A DNA stretch of 49,134 bases from Rubrivivax sp. (lineage in GTDB: Bacteria > Pseudomonadota > Gammaproteobacteria > Burkholderiales > Burkholderiaceae_C), in assembly GCA_027485165.1 (NCBI GenBank), contig JAIXRN010000037.1, forward strand, positions 1 to 49,134. Reading direction: 5' to 3'. The notes below the pieces were generated by a model, which searched no databases, had not been told where the DNA came from, and worked only from the letters and a program-made list of their open reading frames with translations. Below, in pieces: positions 44,462 to 49,134 of the stretch (its first letter is position 1; each line of letters begins with the position of its first letter). A program made the position numbers and the translations under genes.

Positions 44462-44848
44462 CCTGGCGGGGTGGGGGGTTGGCTGTCCGCTGTCGGCCCA
44501 GAGCGGCCTTCGGCCGCTCTGGGCCCGAGGGCCCGTCCGTTTCGCACCCCCGTGCCCCCGCCGAGCGGGGGTTCCAGCGTGACACTTGAGCCGGCCTTGC
44601 GGCCGTCAAGGCGCTCGCGACCAGGCTGCACGTCGCCTGGAGCGGCCGACAGGCCGTTGTGTCGAACACGCTGGAGCCCCCTCCTGGAGGGGGCTGGGGG
44701 GAGCGGTGCATCCGGGCCCCTGGGCCCAGAGCGGCCTGCGGCCGCTCTGGGCCGAGAGCTGTCGAGACTGGCGACGCTGTTCCTTGAACCCCCATGGCCA
44801 TCCAGCGCGCCCAGGGCGTGTTGATGCCAGCGCAGCGACAATACCGGC
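44462..44848. other. 387-bp intergenic region with composite repeat, upstream of lpxC
   Basis: No gene is supported. Most of it is taken by nested palindromes (listed separately). The lpxC promoter should lie between about 44755 and 44848; I cannot name a convincing -35/-10 pair. Confidence 0.6.
44495..44753. repeat. Composite palindromic element with matching ends
   Basis: The element begins and ends with almost identical 31-bp palindromes: 14-bp arms GGCCCAGAGCGGCC / GGCCGCTCTGGGCC at 44495-44525 (loop TTC) and 44723-44753 (loop TGC). Inside lie further hairpins: CCCCCG/CGGGGG at 44555-44571 and AGCCCCCT/AGGGGGCT at 44675-44695. GGGGGTTCCAGCGTG near 44567-44581 and CACGCTGGAGCCCCC near 44667-44681 are themselves inverted copies. 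The whole is thus a nested inverted repeat of about 260 bp, like a non-coding dispersed repeat or MITE-like unit. No target-site duplication is evident. Confidence 0.8.
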
Positions 44849-45784
44849 ATGTTGCAGCAACGCACGATCAAGTCCATCACGCGGTCGGTGGGCGTCGGGG
44901 TGCACAGCGGCCAGCGTGTAGAACTCACGCTGCGCCCGGCCCCGCCCGACCATGGCATCGTCTTTCGCCGCGTGGACCTGCCGGTGCCGGTGGACATCCC
45001 GGTCGATGCGTTCGCCGTCAGCGACACCCGCATGGCCAGCACCATCAGCCCGGGGGGCGACCCCGGCGGCCCGCGCGTGCAGACGATTGAACACTTGATG
45101 TCGGCCTGCGCCGGGCTGGGGCTGGACAACCTCGTCATCGACATCTCGGCTGAAGAAGTGCCCATCCTCGACGGCAGCGCCGCCAGCTTCGTCTACCTGC
45201 TGCAAAGCGCTGGCATCGCGCTGCAAGACGCGCCCAAGCGTTTCATTGAAGTGACGAAGACCGTGGAAGTGCGTGAAGGGACCGGCGCGCAGCTGAAGTG
45301 GGCGCGGCTGGAACCCTTCCACGGCTACAAGCTCAGCTTCGAGATCGAATTCAAGCACCCGGCTGTGGACGCCACCGGCCAGCGCGTGGAATTCGACTTT
45401 GCTTCGGGCCAGTACAAGCGCGACATCGCCCGTGCCCGTACCTTCGGCTTCACCAAGGACGTTGAGATGATGCGCAGCCGTGGCCTGGGCCTGGGAGGCA
45501 ACATGGACAACGTCATCGTGGTCGACGACCACCGCGTGCTGAACGCCGATGGCTTGCGCTACGACGATGAATTCGTGAAGCACAAGATCCTGGACGCGAT
45601 CGGCGACCTGCACATTGCTGGCAAGCCGCTGCTGGCCAGCTACGTGGCCTACAAGAGCGGCCACGCGCTGAACAACAAGCTGCTGCGCGCGCTGCTGGCC
45701 GACACCAGTGCCTGGCGCATGGTCAGCTTCGACAACGCGGCCGACGCCCCGCGCGGCCTGGCCGACCTGGCTCCGGCCTGGTAA
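44849..45784 (+). CDS. lpxC: UDP-3-O-acyl-N-acetylglucosamine deacetylase (LpxC)
   Basis: LpxC is the zinc-dependent deacetylase of the committed step of lipid A synthesis. The 311-residue protein has the opening [21 protein letters not shown], zinc ligands H82 (TIEHLMSA), H245 and D249 ([10 protein letters not shown]), and the catalytic His H272 in [10 protein letters not shown]. Length and motifs are normal, so it should be functional. It usually follows ftsZ closely in proteobacteria but is about 44 kb away here, and is preceded by a palindromic repeat element. Confidence 0.98.
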   Translation: MLQQRTIKSITRSVGVGVHSGQRVELTLRPAPPDHGIVFRRVDLPVPVDIPVDAFAVSDTRMASTISPGGDPGGPRVQTIEHLMSACAGLGLDNLVIDISAEEVPILDGSAASFVYLLQSAGIALQDAPKRFIEVTKTVEVREGTGAQLKWARLEPFHGYKLSFEIEFKHPAVDATGQRVEFDFASGQYKRDIARARTFGFTKDVEMMRSRGLGLGGNMDNVIVVDDHRVLNADGLRYDDEFVKHKILDAIGDLHIAGKPLLASYVAYKSGHALNNKLLRALLADTSAWRMVSFDNAADAPRGLADLAPAW

Positions 45785-45812
45785 CCGTCTGGTAACGGCC
45801 GGGCCTGCCTGA

Positions 45813-45998
45813 ATGCTGATCTTCCGCCTCGTCTTCGGGCTGCTACTGGTCAGCGGCCTGCTGTGCTTTGCGATGTACATCGGCACGCGCCAGAGGGTCT
45901 GGCGCCAGCGCGGCATCGTGATCGTGAAATGGACGGTGCTGGCAGCCTTCGGCTTCTTCGCCGTGCTGATCCTGGAACGGCTGGCCTTGATGCTCTAG
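45813..45998 (+). CDS. Small two-helix membrane protein
   Basis: A 61-residue protein from ATG 45813, with two hydrophobic helices (LIFRLVFGLLLVSGLLCFAM and IVIVKWTVLAAFGFFAVLIL) separated by a basic loop (GTRQRVWRQRG). It lies 28 bp after lpxC and is probably co-transcribed. Function unknown; the real-gene call rests on position, hydrophobic pattern and basic loop. Confidence 0.75.
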   Translation: MLIFRLVFGLLLVSGLLCFAMYIGTRQRVWRQRGIVIVKWTVLAAFGFFAVLILERLALML

Positions 45999-46019
45999 GC
46001 TGGCCCTGGTGCTCGCGGT

Positions 46020-47192
46020 CTAGCGCGATCGACGCAGCAGGTTGTCTTCGCGGTTCGCCAGCTTCACCTTCACTGCCAGCGCCTGCGCACCGCGCTGCAC
46101 GGCCAGTTCGGTCTCGCTGTCGGGCGGTAAAGACGCCACAGCGGTCAGCAACTCGGCCGGGCTCTTCACCGCGGCTGCGCCCACCTTGGTCACGACGTCG
46201 CCCGGGCGCAAGCCGCCGCGTGCGGCCGGGCCGTCCTGCAGCACGCCCGTCACCAGCACGCCGGCGCGCACCGGCAGGTTCAGGCTTTCCGCCAGGTCGG
46301 CGGTGAGTTCTCGCGTTTCCACGCCAATCCAGCCGCGCTGCACGCGCCCGTTGGACACCAGCTGTTCCATCACGCCGCGCGCCGTGTCCACCGGCACGGC
46401 GAAGCCGATGCCGTTGCTACCGCCGCTGCGCGTGAAGATGGCCGTGTTGATGCCCACCAGCCGGCCTTCGATGTCCACCAGCGCGCCGCCGGAATTGCCA
46501 GGGTTGATGGCGGCATCGGTCTGCACGAAGTTCTGCAGCGGCGAACTGTCGCGCGTCTGCCGGTCCAGCGCGCTGACGATGCCGGCCGTCACGGTCTGGC
46601 CCACGCCGAAGGGATTGCCGATGGCCAGCACCGCGTCGCCCACTTGCAGCGCGCGCACGTCGCCCAGGGTCATCACGGGCAGGTTGGGCAGGTCGATCTT
46701 CAGCACCGCAATGTCGGTCTCGGCGTCGCTACCCACCACGCGCGCGCTGGCCTCGCGGCCATCGGGCAACTGCACCTGGATGTCGGTGGCGCCTTCGATG
46801 ACGTGGTGGTTGGTCAGCAGGTAGCCCTCGGGGGCCACGATCACGCCCGACCCCAGCCCCAGCTGGCTGGGTGCACCGGCGCCGGGCGCGCGGTTGAAGA
46901 ATTCGCGGAAGCGCGGGTCGTTGGCATGGGGGTTGTCGGCCATGCGCGTGGCCACCACGCTGACCACGGCCGGGGCGGCACGCTGTGCGGCCAGGCTGTA
47001 GCCATTGGCCCGTGTGCCGCCGCTGGCGGCAGTGCCGGGCGCGCTGATGATCTGGGTCAGCGTGGGCGTGGGCATCTGCAGCCCCGTGCGCCCGCCGGGC
47101 AGCCATTCAGGCTTGAGTGTGGCGACGACGAACAACGCCGCCACCGCCACCGTCACGGCTTGGGAAAAGACGAGCCAGGTACGCTGCCACAT
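46020..47192 (-). CDS. DegS/HtrA-type periplasmic serine protease with PDZ domain
   Basis: A 390-residue trypsin-like protease from ATG 47192. A single N-terminal helix (VFSQAVTVAVAALFVVATL) without a clear cleavage site suggests membrane anchoring, as in DegS. Catalytic triad: H130 in LLTNHHVIEG, D160 in AETDIAVLKI, S234 in NPGNSGGALV. One C-terminal PDZ domain follows (GWIGVETRELTADLAESLNL to LRPGDVVTKVGAAAVKSPAE). Expected role: envelope protein quality control or cleavage of an anti-sigma factor. It is transcribed away from the Nif3-like gene, with only 31 bp between the start codons. Confidence 0.93.
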   Translation of the reverse strand: MWQRTWLVFSQAVTVAVAALFVVATLKPEWLPGGRTGLQMPTPTLTQIISAPGTAASGGTRANGYSLAAQRAAPAVVSVVATRMADNPHANDPRFREFFNRAPGAGAPSQLGLGSGVIVAPEGYLLTNHHVIEGATDIQVQLPDGREASARVVGSDAETDIAVLKIDLPNLPVMTLGDVRALQVGDAVLAIGNPFGVGQTVTAGIVSALDRQTRDSSPLQNFVQTDAAINPGNSGGALVDIEGRLVGINTAIFTRSGGSNGIGFAVPVDTARGVMEQLVSNGRVQRGWIGVETRELTADLAESLNLPVRAGVLVTGVLQDGPAARGGLRPGDVVTKVGAAAVKSPAELLTAVASLPPDSETELAVQRGAQALAVKVKLANREDNLLRRSR

Positions 47193-47223
47193 GTTGTCAA
47201 ATCAAGAAAAACCAGGGGTCCCC

Positions 47224-47973
47224 ATGGCGGCACGTGAACGCGTCGATTCGTATCTGCAGCAACTGCTCAAGCCAGCAGAGTTCAAGGATTATGGGCCGAA
47301 CGGTTTGCAGGTCGAAGGCCGTGCCGAGGTGAGCCGCGTTGTCAGCGGGGTGACCGCCAGCCTGGCCTTCATCGACGCCGCCATCGCCGCCGGTGCCGAC
47401 ACCCTGCTGGTGCACCACGGCCTGTTCTGGCGTGGCCAGGACGGCCGGCTGACGGGCTGGCTACGACAGCGCGTGGCGCGCCTGATCGCCCACGACATCA
47501 ACCTCTACGCCTACCACCTGCCGCTGGATGCGCATGCCGAACTGGGCAACAACGCGCAGCTGGGCCTGCGCCTGGGCCTGGTGGCGGACGCGCGGTTTGG
47601 CGACCAGGCCCTGGGCTTTGTCGGCCCGGCTGGCGCGCTGCGCAGCCTGGACGCGCTGGCCGCCACGGTGGCACAGGCGCTGGCGCGCGTGCCCACCGTG
47701 GTGCCCGGCGACGGTCGCGCGCTGCGCCGCGTCGCCTGGTGCACGGGCGGCGCCCAGGGCTACTTCGAAGCCGCCATCGCCGCGGGTGCCGACGCCTTCC
47801 TGACGGGCGAGATCAGCGAACCCCAGGCTCATCTGGCGCGCGAGACCGGCGTGGCCTTCCTGGCCTGCGGCCACCATGCCACTGAACGCTACGGCGCCCC
47901 GGCCGTGGCCGCTGCGCTGGCGTCCGAGCTGGGCCTGGAGCACCAGTTCATCGACGTGGAGAACCCGGCATGA
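47224..47973 (+). CDS. Nif3-like dinuclear metal centre protein
   Basis: A 249-residue member of the Nif3/YbgI (GTP cyclohydrolase I type 2 / NIF3) family. ATG 47224 with AGGGG upstream is chosen; an ATG at 47191 would add 11 residues and overlap the protease start. Family motifs: DYGPNGLQVEG at the start, DTLLVHHGLFWRG (metal-binding His pair), NLYAYHLPLDAHAELGNNAQL, and FLACGHHATERYGAPAVA near the C-terminus. The biochemical role of the family is not settled. Its stop overlaps the pdxA start (ATGA), so the two are co-translated. Confidence 0.95.
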   Translation: MAARERVDSYLQQLLKPAEFKDYGPNGLQVEGRAEVSRVVSGVTASLAFIDAAIAAGADTLLVHHGLFWRGQDGRLTGWLRQRVARLIAHDINLYAYHLPLDAHAELGNNAQLGLRLGLVADARFGDQALGFVGPAGALRSLDALAATVAQALARVPTVVPGDGRALRRVAWCTGGAQGYFEAAIAAGADAFLTGEISEPQAHLARETGVAFLACGHHATERYGAPAVAAALASELGLEHQFIDVENPA

Positions 47974-49019
47974 AGGGCCCAGCGCTGCCCAGCAGCGCAC
48001 CGCTGCTGGTGACGATGGGCGACGCCGTGGGCATCGGCCCCGAAACCATCGTCCATGCCTTTCGCCAGGGCGAACTGCAGGGCGCCGTCGTGGTGGGCGA
48101 CCCGGCCGTGCTGCGCCGCGCCGGCGCGCCCCTGACCGCTGTGATCGAGCAGCCGCAAGACTTGCCGGCCGTGCCCCCGGGCTGCCTGCCGGTGCTGGCC
48201 GTGCCGGGCCTGTCAGGCATCCCAGGCCTGGCGGGCCTTCCTGGCGGCCTGGCCGGCCTGCCCTGGGGCCATGTGGACGCACGCTGCGGTGCAGCGGCCG
48301 CGCGCTGCATCGAAGCCGCTGTGCGCTGGGTACTGGCCGGGCAGGGCGCGGCCATCGTTACCGCCCCTGTCCACAAGGAAGCCCTGGCCGCGGCCGGCGT
48401 ACCCTACCCGGGCCACACCGAAATGCTGCAGGCCCTGGCCGCGGCGCCGGGCCAGCGGCCACCGGCAGTGCGCATGATGCTGGCCAACGACGAGTTGAAA
48501 GTGGTGCTGGTGACGATCCATCAGTCGCTGCGCAGCGCCATCGACGCGCTGAGCTTCGACGCTGTGTTGCACACCCTGCAGATCACCCATGCCGCAGCCG
48601 CAGCCTGGCAGGCCAGGCCGCCACGCATCGCCGTGGCCGGGCTGAACCCCCATGCTGGCGAAGGCGGGCTGTTCGGCCGCGAGGAGATCGATTTCATCCA
48701 GCCTGCCGTGCAGGCCGCGCGCGCCCAGGGCATCGACGCCCACGGACCCTATGCCCCCGACACCGTGTTCATGCGCGCGCGGCGTGGCGAATTCGACGTT
48801 GTGGTGGCGATGACGCACGACCACGGCCTGATCCCCGTGAAGTACCTGGGCGTGGAGCAGGGCGTGAACGTCACGCTGGGCCTGCCCTTCGTGCGCACCA
48901 GCCCCGACCACGGCACGGCGTTCGACATCGCCGGCCGTGGGCAGGCCAGCCCGGCCAGCCTGGTGGCGGCGCTGCGGATGGCGCGGCAGCTGGCCGGTAC
49001 CAAGGCGAAGCCGCTCTAG
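47970..49019 (+). CDS. pdxA: 4-hydroxythreonine-4-phosphate dehydrogenase (PdxA)
   Basis: PdxA oxidises 4-phosphohydroxy-L-threonine in the DXP-dependent pyridoxal phosphate pathway. The 349-residue protein has LVTMGDAVGIGPETIVHAF, the metal ligands in PYPGHTEML, VTIHQSLRSAI and VAMTHDHGLIPVKYL, and the C-terminal TSPDHGTAFDIAGRGQA. An unusual Gly-Leu-Pro-rich run with glycine about every third residue lies at residues 80-100 (bases about 48207-48269), between the N-terminal strands and GHVDARCG. All catalytic positions seem intact, so activity is expected. Confidence 0.97.
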   Translation: MKGPALPSSAPLLVTMGDAVGIGPETIVHAFRQGELQGAVVVGDPAVLRRAGAPLTAVIEQPQDLPAVPPGCLPVLAVPGLSGIPGLAGLPGGLAGLPWGHVDARCGAAAARCIEAAVRWVLAGQGAAIVTAPVHKEALAAAGVPYPGHTEMLQALAAAPGQRPPAVRMMLANDELKVVLVTIHQSLRSAIDALSFDAVLHTLQITHAAAAAWQARPPRIAVAGLNPHAGEGGLFGREEIDFIQPAVQAARAQGIDAHGPYAPDTVFMRARRGEFDVVVAMTHDHGLIPVKYLGVEQGVNVTLGLPFVRTSPDHGTAFDIAGRGQASPASLVAALRMARQLAGTKAKPL

Positions 49020-49134
49020 GAGTCTGCGCGGCAGAAATCGACACCCGCGTTGAGCCCGTTTTGGGGTCCAGGCAAGGCGCAGCGCGCAGCCTGGGCTGGC
49101 CGCCCAGGCAAGCGCTGCAACGCCGCCTGGGCCC
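49020..49134. other. Downstream region of pdxA up to the window end
   Basis: 115 bp without a recognised gene. It holds a hairpin (GCCTGGGC at 49089-49096, GCCCAGGC at 49102-49109) with no T-tract, which might be a weak terminator. Confidence 0.4.

Overview
The window is GC-rich (clearly above 65% by eye) DNA from a betaproteobacterium, most likely of the Burkholderiales in the Rubrivivax/Leptothrix/Roseateles neighbourhood. Support for this comes from the FtsZ tail ending IPAFLRKQAD, the lpxC / DegS-like protease / Nif3 / pdxA block, PEP-CTERM surface proteins, and two genes of bacteriochlorophyll biosynthesis. Species cannot be fixed from sequence reading alone.

Layout. The window opens inside ftsZ (end of the division/cell-wall cluster), closed by a clear terminator. 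lpxC, which commonly lies just after ftsZ in proteobacteria, appears only at 44849, so about 44 kb of accessory genes lies between them. From left to right this block holds: a PEP-CTERM surface protein divergent from a large SARP/BTAD-type ATPase regulator (1075-5999); a minus-strand AraC regulator / SRPBCC / MAPEG set (6144-8080); a plus-strand carbohydrate operon with overlapping or closely spaced genes (8275-16529: GH13 glucosidase, PhyH dioxygenase, esterase, GH92 mannosidase, secreted GH13 amylase with a glucodextranase-type C-terminal module); a DUF3667 membrane protein and a 920-residue coiled-coil protein (16542-20558); a methyltransferase plus exported protein pair; a LuxR-type response regulator, hybrid histidine kinase and periplasmic binding protein forming a sensing module without transporter parts (22689-26799); a PAP2-type phosphatase; a second PEP-CTERM protein; an amidase carrying a dockerin; a PanE-like reductase; and a large secreted protein of unknown function (31945-33918).

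Next come an internally deleted bchC joined directly to an intact-looking bciA (34165-35646), which suggests past or present phototrophy, then a GDT1-type cation exporter and an orphan 7TM histidine kinase. The last accessory unit (38421-44461) is a tight operon: an NMT1/THI5-like binding protein, an isopenicillin-N-synthase-family oxygenase, an ABC ATPase and permease, an 8-oxoguanine-deaminase-like amidohydrolase and a Rieske oxygenase. It reads as uptake plus oxidative and deaminative breakdown of a nitrogen heterocycle. A composite palindromic repeat (44495-44753) separates it from the housekeeping block lpxC, small membrane protein, DegS-like protease (minus), Nif3-like protein and pdxA. 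No rRNA, tRNA, CRISPR array, integrase or transposase was recognised.
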